A stretch of 17,263 nt of DNA, from positions 628 to 17,890 of the forward strand of contig DLXL01000152.1 in the NCBI GenBank assembly GCA_003448025.1, given 5' to 3'. Source of the DNA: Saprospirales bacterium (lineage in GTDB: Bacteria > Bacteroidota > Bacteroidia > Chitinophagales > Saprospiraceae). The notes under the pieces were generated by a model that saw only the letters and a program-made list of their open reading frames with translations, was not told the origin of the DNA and searched no databases. Numbering within the stretch: the first letter of the stretch is position 1; every line of letters starts with the position of its first letter. The translations under genes and the position numbers were made by a program. Below, piece by piece: positions 1 through 7,685 of the stretch.

Positions 1-57
<57 letters not shown>

Positions 58-492
58 GTAAGATGTGTAATCGGGATCCCGGCGCAAACGAGCCCGGGAT
101 TGGGGGAGGCGGTAGAAGCGGTCTCCCCCACCTCTTAGTCATCGATTTTTGGCAATTGTTGTATTCAAATCCCCTCCGAAGCAATTTGGAGGGGGCTTCA
201 ACAGGCCAAATCAATCATAAAGAAGCATCAGGAAAATGCGGAGTACGCGCCCGGACTCGACGAAATGTTGCCCGGGCGCCTAAAAGGTGAATCAAAGCCG
301 CTTTTCATGAGATTTCTACGGTATAAAGCAGCCTGGACAAACGCGCCCGGGCTGCTTTAAAAACGAACTTCAAGAGCGCCGTGAAGCTCAACGATGATAG
401 TAGTACGTCGAGTGTGGCCCCCGAGCATGGTCGGGGGCATCCTTCAAAAAAACGCTTGGCTGTGAAAAAGTAACGTCTAAACAAATCATATT
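58..492. other. Hairpin-dense intergenic region
   Basis: About 430 bases with no convincing gene but six GC-rich stem-loops: 76-82/94-100 (7 bp), 101-108/123-130 (8 bp), 171-177/188-194 (7 bp), 247-254/272-279 (8 bp), 325-333/350-358 (9 bp) and 417-424/431-438 (8 bp). CCCGGG cores recur at 93, 271 and 346. None is followed by a strong T run on the + strand, so they are not classical intrinsic terminators. Possible roles are post-tRNA processing signals, a phage attachment or regulatory arm region, or structured small RNAs; the sequence does not decide among them. Confidence 0.6.
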
Positions 493-747
493 ATGTCACT
501 TTCATCAGATTGTCAGCTAAAAGAATCAGATTGGGAATTCGTAAAGAAGCTAACCCGTATCGGGCACGTAAATGTACTGACCTCTCAAGTCAACATTACC
601 TTCTTTTCGAATGATAGTATTGGCTCAAGCAATGATAAGCCCCTGATTTTTCCTCAAAACTGGAGTCTTCAATACGTATTCACGAGGCCTGGTAAAAACC
701 AAGATCATCACCCAGTATCTCTGACTTTTGAGATACTGAAAAAATAA
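493..747 (+). CDS. Small hypothetical protein (84 aa)
   Basis: No family is recognised. The 84-residue product is soluble, begins MSLSSDCQLKESDWEF and has alternating hydrophobic residues that suggest a small beta-rich fold. There is no membrane segment, signal peptide or metal motif. The ATG follows an A/T-rich leader (AAACAAATCATATT) typical of Bacteroidota starts without a Shine-Dalgarno sequence. The gene is followed within a few bases by a terminator-like hairpin with a T run, which supports its being a short transcription unit of its own. It is the first gene after the tRNA. Coding status is probable but rests only on length, composition and the terminator. Confidence 0.6.
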   Translation: MSLSSDCQLKESDWEFVKKLTRIGHVNVLTSQVNITFFSNDSIGSSNDKPLIFPQNWSLQYVFTRPGKNQDHHPVSLTFEILKK

Positions 748-752
748 AAAAA

Positions 753-788
753 TGCCCCGCAGCTTGACACTACGAGGCACCTGTTTTT
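753..788 (+). terminator. Terminator-like hairpin after the 84-aa gene
   Basis: TGCCCCG (753-759) pairs with CGAGGCA (773-779) with one mismatch, and TTTTT follows at 784-788. An A run lies before the stem, so the element could also act on the opposite strand. It starts six bases after the stop codon at 747. Confidence 0.55.
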
Positions 789-793
789 AACTC

Positions 794-835
794 GGCGGGG
801 TTGGGGTTTACGCCAATAAACTCCCCTCCCCCGCC
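794..835 (+). promoter_or_regulatory. Strong leader hairpin before the 660-aa gene
   Basis: GGCGGGG (794-800) pairs perfectly with CCCCGCC (829-835), and an inner GGGG (803-806) can pair with CCCC (823-826). The hairpin ends 18 bases before the ATG at 854, so in a transcript it would form the 5' untranslated region of the membrane-protein gene. It could be part of a two-hairpin terminator with 753-788, or an element controlling translation or RNA stability. Confidence 0.5.
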
Positions 836-853
836 TCAAACCTTCACAAAAGT

Positions 854-2836
854 ATGTTAAATGCTTCAAATCAGCAACAATTTGCTGAACACAAATCAAC
901 CACCGTGTGGACGCAACCCTTGACTGACGATCAAAAGCGCTACTACTCCAAACACGCCGGCGAACGCCGCGTTTTTGGCTGGATCAGCGCCCTACTCCAG
1001 ATAGCTCACGGCTTCCTGGCCTTCGCTGCCTGGAGTGCTGTGTTCTACTGGGTGCTATCCAGCATCCCGGGCCTGCATTTCATGGTGCCATTCCTGGCAG
1101 GTGGATCTCTGCTTGCCCTTCACGTGGTTTTTCGCACCACCTGGGAGACGTATTGGTACGACAAAAAGGACAACGATCCCAACACCGACTCACCCCTATG
1201 GCTGCCAGTGGCCATCATCGCGGTACTACTGTTCACAGAAGTGTGGGGTGCACGCAAATTCCTCGAAGCCCAGGTGAAGCCACCGGCCAAAGCCAATACA
1301 GAGCAGGTGGAAGTTGCATACAGCAACATCATTGCGGCCATCGATCAGGATTACAACCAGGCCAAAGCCAACACAGAGCAGGTGTACTCCGCCAAAATAG
1401 CCGCTGCCACCTCTAAATACGACCGGCAAATCAAAACCCTCAAGCGCCGGCAGGCATCATCCCCTGCTGAGGCCAAAAGCATCCGCAGCCAAATTGCCGC
1501 GCTGGAAGCCCAGCGCGATAATGCAGCTGCGCCAATCCTCTCAGAAAAAGCCTCAAAGCTTGAAAAGGAGCTTGATAAGGCCAACGCCCGCAAAGACCAA
1601 GAAAACGGCCGTAGAGACAAAGCCTTAGCTGATATAGACAATGGCAATGCGTCCGAAATCCAGCGGCACCTGTCTGATCTGGGCAATGTAGACACCTTCG
1701 CCTGGCTGATAAGTGTTACCCTCATGGGTATCATCAGCGCTCTTATCTACCGCATGGTAGTGATCAACGTAAAGAGCGGGATTATCCCGCTCCGTAATTA
1801 CACTATTTTGGACGCCCACGGAAGCGCACCAGAGCGAATATGGACCGCCATTTCAGACGCCTTCAACCGCCGCTCCTTGCAGCTTTCTGTATGGCTACAC
1901 CGTATCCTCAGCCCCAACCATGCCATTACCAGCTTCGATGGAACGGTAGTAGCCAAACCCGGAACGTACAACACTCCGGAAGGATTCTACCCCCCTACCC
2001 CTCAGGATGATGAAGCAGCACTCAGAGCCAAAGTGTTCCAGAAAGTAATGCAGGAGGCCAAAGACGGAGGCATCTTGGTAACCCCACAAATGCTGGAGAA
2101 TGAATTGGCCAAGGCAAAAGCCATGAACGGAAGCTACCTCAGCTCTCCAATGTCGGGAAAGACTGAGCCTTCAGCTAAAGCTGCGCCACAGGCCGAAGGC
2201 CACACCCCTACCCCGCAGGCGCCTACACAAGAATTTTCTGATACTGATGGTTTCCTCCAGCGATGGGCCGGCCGTATGGAAACCCAAATACGTAGCTACG
2301 ATCAAGCTATGAGCGAAGGCCGCGCCCTTGACGCACATGAAATCATGCGGTATTTGAATGATCGTTCAGCGCCACTAAATAAAGAGGCAGAGCGATTGGG
2401 CATAAGTTATGGCACTGATCCGTCAGATGATGAACTGCAGGTATGGAAAGTTGGAAATCCGGAGCATAAGGTTCCGCTTTCTATGCTCTCTCAGGCTGCT
2501 TTAGAGGCTTCCGATCCGAAAGACCCTAATAATACGCATATAGATTTATTTAAATCTGATTTAAATCAGATTCAACAGGATGTAAAGAATGAAGTGCTGC
2601 CATACCTCGAAAATGGCCGTGTGATTGGCGTAAAGTACCTCAAAGACGATGGCACCTGGAGCGTAATCGGAGAAGCTGCAACGGCATCCCGCCTTCGCAT
2701 TCAACAGAAGTATGCGGCGCAGGAGAACCCATCGCCCAAGGTACTCAGAGGCCTGCAAAAGTGGCGTTACGCCATGCAGTTAATCCAGGATGGTAAAAAG
2801 GAAAAGGCAGACGCAATGGAGTCTGTAGTCCTCTAA
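854..2836 (+). CDS. Multi-pass membrane protein with long coiled coil (660 aa)
   Basis: Hydrophobic segments lie near residues 43-67, 72-93, 114-131 and 281-305. Between the third and fourth is an Ala/Lys/Glu/Gln-rich stretch at about 145-265 with strong coiled-coil character. A soluble C-terminal half of about 355 residues follows, with a Pro/Thr/Ala-rich linker near 430-465. The layout of three N-terminal helices, a coiled coil and a fourth helix resembles DUF4407-type membrane proteins, but I cannot confirm homology from memory. An octapeptide, AKANTEQV, is repeated at 145-152 and 170-177. The gene stands alone between hairpin-rich spacers. Function is unknown; membrane remodelling, host takeover or exclusion are guesses. 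A tape-measure protein is less likely because the gene lies beside replication genes rather than tail genes. The start follows an A-rich leader. Confidence 0.88.
   Translation: MLNASNQQQFAEHKSTTVWTQPLTDDQKRYYSKHAGERRVFGWISALLQIAHGFLAFAAWSAVFYWVLSSIPGLHFMVPFLAGGSLLALHVVFRTTWETYWYDKKDNDPNTDSPLWLPVAIIAVLLFTEVWGARKFLEAQVKPPAKANTEQVEVAYSNIIAAIDQDYNQAKANTEQVYSAKIAAATSKYDRQIKTLKRRQASSPAEAKSIRSQIAALEAQRDNAAAPILSEKASKLEKELDKANARKDQENGRRDKALADIDNGNASEIQRHLSDLGNVDTFAWLISVTLMGIISALIYRMVVINVKSGIIPLRNYTILDAHGSAPERIWTAISDAFNRRSLQLSVWLHRILSPNHAITSFDGTVVAKPGTYNTPEGFYPPTPQDDEAALRAKVFQKVMQEAKDGGILVTPQMLENELAKAKAMNGSYLSSPMSGKTEPSAKAAPQAEGHTPTPQAPTQEFSDTDGFLQRWAGRMETQIRSYDQAMSEGRALDAHEIMRYLNDRSAPLNKEAERLGISYGTDPSDDELQVWKVGNPEHKVPLSMLSQAALEASDPKDPNNTHIDLFKSDLNQIQQDVKNEVLPYLENGRVIGVKYLKDDGTWSVIGEAATASRLRIQQKYAAQENPSPKVLRGLQKWRYAMQLIQDGKKEKADAMESVVL
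1286..1384 (+). repeat. Near-perfect 24-base direct repeat inside the coiled-coil gene
   Basis: The 24 bases at 1286-1309 and at 1361-1384 differ at one position (T versus C). They are 75 bases (25 codons) apart and encode the same octapeptide in frame. This is a recent partial internal duplication or a conserved coiled-coil repeat unit. Confidence 0.85.
2553..2572. repeat. Perfect 20-bp palindrome within the membrane-protein gene
   Basis: Ten bases on each side of the centre between 2562 and 2563 are exact complements (half-site AAATCAGATT). It lies inside coding sequence about 265 bases before the stop. A related smaller palindrome, TCTGA-A-TCAGA, lies in the following spacer at 2868-2878. 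A dimeric regulator could bind here, but no partner is known. Confidence 0.7.
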
Positions 2837-2848
2837 TCCGACAGATAA

Positions 2849-2902
2849 CCCCTGCCCGCGCCAGGCATCTGAATCAGAACCAGATTCCTGGCAGGGTAGG
2901 GG
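2849..2902 (+). terminator. Long interrupted hairpin after the 660-aa gene
   Basis: The core is GCCAGG (2860-2865) with CCTGGC (2887-2892) and ATCTG (2867-2871) with CAGAT (2881-2885), around a nine-base loop. Outer CCC and CCCC blocks can pair with GGG and GGGG up to 2902. There is no T run, so termination is only one possible role. The 5' arm contains 13 bases (2851-2863) identical to the 3' end of the tRNA gene at 42-54. Confidence 0.5.
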
Positions 2903-2989
2903 CCACTATAAAACACGCAAACACTATCACCGGCCCCCACCAGCCCTGGGGAGTCCCTTCAGCATTTACCGTAAAGCAATTAACCAGCA

Positions 2990-3045
2990 GCTGCCACCAG
3001 TAGCAAGGCCATTGGCTTGTCCTTTTGCGCCGGTCTGGTGGTAGC
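2990..3045 (+). promoter_or_regulatory. 11-bp hairpin just upstream of the HNH gene
   Basis: GCTGCCACCAG (2990-3000) pairs with CTGGTGGTAGC (3035-3045) with a single G-U pair. A smaller inner hairpin can form around 3004-3019 (CAAGGCC with GGCTTG, one bulge). It ends 20 bases before the ATG at 3066 and is followed by a short T stretch. It could end transcription from upstream or modulate translation of the endonuclease. Confidence 0.5.
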
Positions 3046-3065
3046 AACTTTTGCCACCCGTCATT

Positions 3066-3749
3066 ATGAAAAAGATACATCCATGGACTGTTGAAGAGTG
3101 GTTGGTTTTACTCGACCACTATGAGGAAAAAGGCCCTACGTTTTGCCTTCATGTATTACATGCAAAGGGGTTTAAGCACCGAACACAGGGCTCAGTAGAT
3201 AACGCTGGACGCTATGCTGGATTACGATATAAAGGGCCTCGACTTGGATGTTTCAAACCTGGTCATAATCCGAATAACAAGGGCAGAAAAATGAGCCCTG
3301 AATTTTATGAAAGGGCTAAACGAACCATGTTCAAAAAAGGCCAGACTCCTGAAAATCATAAAGAAATAGGATCAGAAGTTTTCAGGTCTGATGGATACTG
3401 GCACATAAAAGTAGCTGAAAAAAGGTGGCAGCACAAGCACCGGGTTATTTGGCAAAAGCAATATGGGCCGATCGATAAATCCCAGATTCTTGTTTTTAAA
3501 AATGGAAACCCACACGATATCCGAATTGATAACCTGGAACTGATTTCCCGCAAAGAATTAGTGAAAAGAAACCGATGGGGTAGTGGCCCTTCTGAATACA
3601 GTTTGATATCTGGAAGAGCTGCCAAGTTAAGGTTGAAAAAGAGAGGATTCTCTCAAAAAATCATCAGAAACAACCCCGAATTACTTGAACTGGCAAAAGC
3701 AGAAACGCTTGTAAAAAACGCTCAACGTCATGCAAAATCTAAGTCTTAA
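3066..3749 (+). CDS. HNH-family endonuclease (homing-type)
   Basis: The 227-residue protein has the layout common in Bacteroidota phage HNH proteins: a basic N-terminal half with a 'KKGQTPENHKEIGSEVFRSDGYW' type lead-in, then the HNH region at about 118-160. H123 and H125 (HKHR) give the first motif, NGN at 146-148 and N156-L157 give the Asn part, followed by ISRKEL. Where many family members have a second His before the Asp/Asn-Gly-Asn block, this one has Phe-Lys. The start is placed at ATG 3066 because an in-frame TTG at 3051 lies close to the hairpin and adds only five residues. The last 20 bases overlap the next gene. Such free-standing HNH genes are often mobile nicking or homing enzymes; here it sits between replication-side genes. 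The base composition is more A+T-rich than the primase gene. Confidence 0.85.
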   Translation: MKKIHPWTVEEWLVLLDHYEEKGPTFCLHVLHAKGFKHRTQGSVDNAGRYAGLRYKGPRLGCFKPGHNPNNKGRKMSPEFYERAKRTMFKKGQTPENHKEIGSEVFRSDGYWHIKVAEKRWQHKHRVIWQKQYGPIDKSQILVFKNGNPHDIRIDNLELISRKELVKRNRWGSGPSEYSLISGRAAKLRLKKRGFSQKIIRNNPELLELAKAETLVKNAQRHAKSKS

Positions 3750-4176
3750 ACATAAATCTCTACTCGAGTCAATCATTGGTAAAATGTGGATGTATAAATC
3801 CACCAACTACCTGTTTACCGATTACACACACATTGGTGAATCCATCATCTTTTCTACAGATGTAAAGGCCATTACAATTGAAGTTGGCCAAATTGAAGAT
3901 TTCAAAAAGGAACTACTTCCAGTTGACTCAACTCCCGCTTCATCCAGTATCTCAGCTACTGCTCAAATTCCTGGCATTGAGTCAAGTATTTTCTCTGAAC
4001 TGGCTGGAGGCCTTATGAGCTCTTTTCGTGAAATCCAGGGAGCTAAAGGCACAGATGAAAAGTTCCTACAGCAAGCCATTCGTCGATCCAAGGCTAAGGT
4101 CGAAATTACCAAAGCGGTAACAGACATAGCAAAAACGGCTATTGCTGGTCAAAAACTACTTAAAACTAAATCCTAA
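3730..4176 (+). CDS. Hypothetical protein (148 aa)
   Basis: No family is recognised. The N-terminal half (about 1-65) contains aromatic and beta-like segments (KMWMYKSTNYLFTDY), followed by a Ser/Pro/Ala-rich linker near 66-85 and a helical, Lys/Ala-rich C-terminal half (about 100-148). No membrane segment or signal peptide is seen. The ATG lies within the last 20 bases of the HNH gene and the stop is four bases before the ATG of the next gene, so it belongs to one transcription unit leading into the primase-helicase. A replication-accessory role is suggested only by that position. Confidence 0.8.
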   Translation: MQNLSLKHKSLLESIIGKMWMYKSTNYLFTDYTHIGESIIFSTDVKAITIEVGQIEDFKKELLPVDSTPASSSISATAQIPGIESSIFSELAGGLMSSFREIQGAKGTDEKFLQQAIRRSKAKVEITKAVTDIAKTAIAGQKLLKTKS

Positions 4177-4180
4177 AGCA

Positions 4181-4447
4181 ATGTCTCTACACAACATATT
4201 TATTACCGGACAATACAAACTTGGTGGTGATTTCGATCCCCACAAACTCACCGACGAAGAGCTGGAGCAACACATCGAGCGAGTTTTCAAACAGTTGCAC
4301 TCTATCTCTGTAGAGTGGCAAACTGTATGGAACCACCCTCGTAAGGCCCAAGAGCAGCAAATACTCCGCAATCAATTCCTATGGGCTTCATCAGAGCTTG
4401 AGTATGCTACTCAGGTTTGGGAAACCCGCCAAATCTCCATGCGCTAA
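4181..4447 (+). CDS. Small hypothetical protein (88 aa)
   Basis: No family is recognised. The product is acidic and helical with many aromatic residues, including DFDPHKLTDEELEQHIERVF and several Trp residues. The start is taken at ATG 4181, right after the previous stop at 4174-4176 and an AAAGCA leader. A further-upstream in-frame ATG at 4142 would overlap the preceding gene by 35 bases and is less likely. The gene is 27 bases ahead of the primase-helicase gene and presumably co-transcribed with it. Confidence 0.78.
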   Translation: MSLHNIFITGQYKLGGDFDPHKLTDEELEQHIERVFKQLHSISVEWQTVWNHPRKAQEQQILRNQFLWASSELEYATQVWETRQISMR

Positions 4448-4474
4448 TCCACCCACCTAAATCCACGCATCACA

Positions 4475-7400
4475 ATGTCTACACCAAACAACACATACCT
4501 GGATCCTGAAGCTCGCCGGCTGGTAGATGAAGCTGCAGCAAATACTGCCGATGTTGCCCAACGCTTAGGCCGCTCAATTTTCCGGCAAAAGCGCAATAGT
4601 CTGGTGGCAGATTGCCCTGGATGCGGAGCCAAAGACGGTTTGGAGATCGTAAATTCCGGATCCAAACAAGGAGTTTTCAAATGCTTCCACTGCGATGAAG
4701 TAAAGGGTAGGGGTGGAGCTGCCCTCCTTCAGTCAGCCTACAAAGTAGAATGGCGTGAGGCATACCGCATCCTGGCAGATATGTTTCACATCACTATCCC
4801 GGAGCCAGGCGCCCGGGCTATGAAAAACGAGTTTCAGGGCGGCGGGAAAAAGGTCACATTTCGGGATCTGCAGCTCAAGCACTCAGGCATCCCAACCGAT
4901 GCGGTTACCTGGATGCAAAAGGTAGCGGAAGGGAAGTGGATTGAGCATTACCGGTATACTTCCGGCACCATGAACAACGATGGCAAATACGTGGCCATCG
5001 GCGACGATATGGTGCTGCACTACGTAGGGCTGGATGAACAGCCCATCATGTTCAAGCCCGAAAAAGCGCAGAAAGAAATCCCCCTAATCCGGGTACGCTA
5101 TCAGCATCCGGACCTCCACACTGATAAAGACGGCAACCCCATCAAATACCGCAGCCCACGCGGATCCGGATCACACCTATGGCTGCCTAAATTCATCATT
5201 GAAAGCTGGAAAAAATCGGCAAAAATTGAAACCCTCTATGTAGTTGAGGGCGAAAAAAAGGCCGACAAAATGTGCCTGCATGGCATGCCTAGTGTAGGCA
5301 TCATGGGCATCCACAACCTTGCTGTTGATGGTGGCATGCCCCGTGCCTTCGAGATGATCATCACCCGGTGCGAAGTGAAAAACGTGGTCTTCGTGGTAGA
5401 TTCAGATTGGCAGGATATCTCCGTTAAACCCGGCAAGCCCGCCGATCAGCGTCCGTTCACGTTTTTCAAAGCCACACTCAAATTCCGGGACTACTTCTAC
5501 GGCTTCCGGAATTCAGGCATCGAGCTGGGTATTTTCCTCGCAGCCGGCAACGATACGAAGTACAAGGGCATGGACGATCTGCTTACCAAGCTTGAGGCCG
5601 AAGGATTCGAAACCATCAACAAACCAGGGGCGCTCCAGGAGGATATTACCCGCTCCATGATCGACGCCAAAGGGGTAGGGGACTACGTGGAGGTCCACAA
5701 AATTCACCCCATCCGCATGAGCGAATACCAGCTCAAGCAACTTTGGGGCCTGGAATCCAATCACGAGTTCATCAAGCGGCACCGCGTAAAGCTCGCCGAA
5801 GCCGGTGAGTTCAAAATTGGTAAGCTGGTGTACTTCTACGATCGCACAGAGGAACCAGAAGGCAGCACGTTTGTAGATGTTGACCGTTTTAAGCTGGCTC
5901 AACAGATATTGCCTGAAGAGCAATTCTGGGAGGATTGCAGCTATACCACCCAGGCTGGGCGCAAAATCACTGATTACCGGTTTGATTACGATAAGATCCG
6001 CAGCTTCCTGTTCAATCGCGGATTTGGCCTCTACGAGTACAGCTCAGGCCTGTACCGCACCGTGAAAAAAGAAGGGAACTTCGTGGAGGATGTAAGCCAC
6101 ACTTACATCCAGCGCTACGTGGCCGATTTCTGCGATACGTTGAAAGATAGGGAGGTTGTAAAAATGATCCTACGCGGCAACACGCAGTACCTCGGGCCCA
6201 ACAACCTCAATTACATGTACATGCACAATCCTGAGTGGATCCAGCCCAAGCAGGATGAGCAGATCATGATTTTCCGCAATTGCTTCTGGCGAATCACGCC
6301 TGATAAGATCGAGGAGCGCCCTTTGACAGAAATGCCTGGCACAGCCTGGCACAATCAAATCATCCAGTTTGATGCTCAATACCTCAAGGAGCCAATGCTC
6401 CAGGTAGGTCGCGATGAAAAAGGCTGGAAGCTGCGCGAGAGTAAGAGTGCACATGATTGCTACATGTATAAGTATCTGTTCTGTACTAGCATGTTCTGGT
6501 GGCAGAAATTCTACGAGCTGCGCCGCACTCCGGAAGGTATGCAGTGGATCTGCACAGTAGACGACAAGCAGCGCCTGGCACTCACTACCGACGAAGACCT
6601 GGCCAGCCTCAAAATGCACATTGTAACAAAGCTCATAGCCTGGGGCTACAAGCTGCGCGACTACCGCGATCGCTCCAACCAGCGGGCTATCATCTGTATG
6701 GATGGTCTGGAGTCAGCCGTGGGCAAATCTGAAGGCGGCTCAGGCAAATCCATATTTGCCCAGGCTACCAAACATTGCCAGCCGCTATTCTTAGTGGACG
6801 GTAAAACTGCCGATCTCAAAAACGATCGCTTTCTCTACCACGGAGTAGATGAGAGAACTAGAGAGGTGGTATTTGATGATGTTAGGGTAAATTTCGACTT
6901 CGAGCTCTTATTCAGCCAGATCACCGAATTCATCCGTGTAAAGCCCTTCCAGGGCGCACCCATTACCATACCCTCACCGGTATTCACCATCACTACCAAT
7001 CACGCCATACGCGGCGATTCTACCAGCTTCAGGCGCCGGCAGTACATGCTCGGGTTTTCCAATTTTTTCAATGAGCACCGCAACCCACGGCATGAGTTTG
7101 GCCACACGCTGTTTGATGATTGGGATAAGCCACAATGGAACCTGTATTACAACCTGATGGCAACTGCCATCCAGGTGTACATGCAGTATCCAGACCTGGG
7201 CCGATTCTCCATCGAGTCTGGCGATATCACCCGCCGCAAGCTGCGCCAGCAAATAGGGGAGGACTTCCTCGAATTTGCCGATCTGTACTTCACTGCCGGG
7301 TACATGCTCAATAAGGTCATCGTAAAGGAGCGAATCCTGGAGGATTACCTCAGCCAATTCCCGCACGACCGGAAGTTTATGGATGTGCGCCGAATAAAAG

Positions 7401-7597
7401 AGAAGGCAGAGCTATACGCCAAATATGCCGGCATGGATTACACCGCCCCCGCCAAAGGTGGAGATGGCCGCATTAAATCCAGCGGCATGGAATTCATCTG
7501 CATTTCCGACAACAAGCTGGATGCAGCTGCAAGCCTGGCCGACAAAATCTACCTGGGCACTGCAGTACAGAAAACAGAACCAACGCCATTCGGCTAA
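4475..7597 (+). CDS. Primase-helicase: zinc ribbon + TOPRIM + SF3-type ATPase (P4-alpha-like)
   Basis: This 1040-residue protein combines RNA-primer synthesis and DNA unwinding. A CxxC...CxxC zinc ribbon is at C47, C50, C70 and C73. The TOPRIM catalytic motifs are E258 in VEGEKKAD and D309/D311 in VVDSD. The C-terminal ATPase has a Walker A at 752-759 (SEGGSGKS, K758), acidic Walker B residues D801/D802, a sensor Asn at 842 (TTNH) and a basic Arg cluster at 853-855. The order primase then superfamily-3-like helicase matches satellite P4 alpha protein in organisation; sequence homology to P4 is not claimed. About 180 residues follow the ATPase core and could bind DNA. The iteron field starts less than 100 bases past the stop, which suggests that this protein, or a partner, initiates replication there. 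The enzyme activity class is well supported; the origin-binding role is inference. Confidence 0.93.
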   Translation: MSTPNNTYLDPEARRLVDEAAANTADVAQRLGRSIFRQKRNSLVADCPGCGAKDGLEIVNSGSKQGVFKCFHCDEVKGRGGAALLQSAYKVEWREAYRILADMFHITIPEPGARAMKNEFQGGGKKVTFRDLQLKHSGIPTDAVTWMQKVAEGKWIEHYRYTSGTMNNDGKYVAIGDDMVLHYVGLDEQPIMFKPEKAQKEIPLIRVRYQHPDLHTDKDGNPIKYRSPRGSGSHLWLPKFIIESWKKSAKIETLYVVEGEKKADKMCLHGMPSVGIMGIHNLAVDGGMPRAFEMIITRCEVKNVVFVVDSDWQDISVKPGKPADQRPFTFFKATLKFRDYFYGFRNSGIELGIFLAAGNDTKYKGMDDLLTKLEAEGFETINKPGALQEDITRSMIDAKGVGDYVEVHKIHPIRMSEYQLKQLWGLESNHEFIKRHRVKLAEAGEFKIGKLVYFYDRTEEPEGSTFVDVDRFKLAQQILPEEQFWEDCSYTTQAGRKITDYRFDYDKIRSFLFNRGFGLYEYSSGLYRTVKKEGNFVEDVSHTYIQRYVADFCDTLKDREVVKMILRGNTQYLGPNNLNYMYMHNPEWIQPKQDEQIMIFRNCFWRITPDKIEERPLTEMPGTAWHNQIIQFDAQYLKEPMLQVGRDEKGWKLRESKSAHDCYMYKYLFCTSMFWWQKFYELRRTPEGMQWICTVDDKQRLALTTDEDLASLKMHIVTKLIAWGYKLRDYRDRSNQRAIICMDGLESAVGKSEGGSGKSIFAQATKHCQPLFLVDGKTADLKNDRFLYHGVDERTREVVFDDVRVNFDFELLFSQITEFIRVKPFQGAPITIPSPVFTITTNHAIRGDSTSFRRRQYMLGFSNFFNEHRNPRHEFGHTLFDDWDKPQWNLYYNLMATAIQVYMQYPDLGRFSIESGDITRRKLRQQIGEDFLEFADLYFTAGYMLNKVIVKERILEDYLSQFPHDRKFMDVRRIKEKAELYAKYAGMDYTAPAKGGDGRIKSSGMEFICISDNKLDAAASLADKIYLGTAVQKTEPTPFG

Positions 7598-7685
7598 GGC
7601 CGGAAGTGGGGTGGGGGGACATATAGTAATAATCTCTTTTTGTTCTTTATACAAACCACCCCTACCCAAAAAAGTAGAAAACCTC

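Noticed and set aside
63..290. Plus-strand 75-codon frame after the tRNA
   Set aside because: It runs through four of the hairpins and has an Arg/Gly-rich, low-complexity composition; there is no operon context or family resemblance.
3051..3065. TTG start for the HNH gene
   Set aside because: It adds only five residues close to the upstream hairpin; the ATG at 3066 gives the usual MKK-like start.
6170..6619. Minus-strand 149-codon frame inside the primase-helicase gene
   Set aside because: It is a shadow of the strongly supported + strand gene, including conserved helicase-side sequence, with no independent features.
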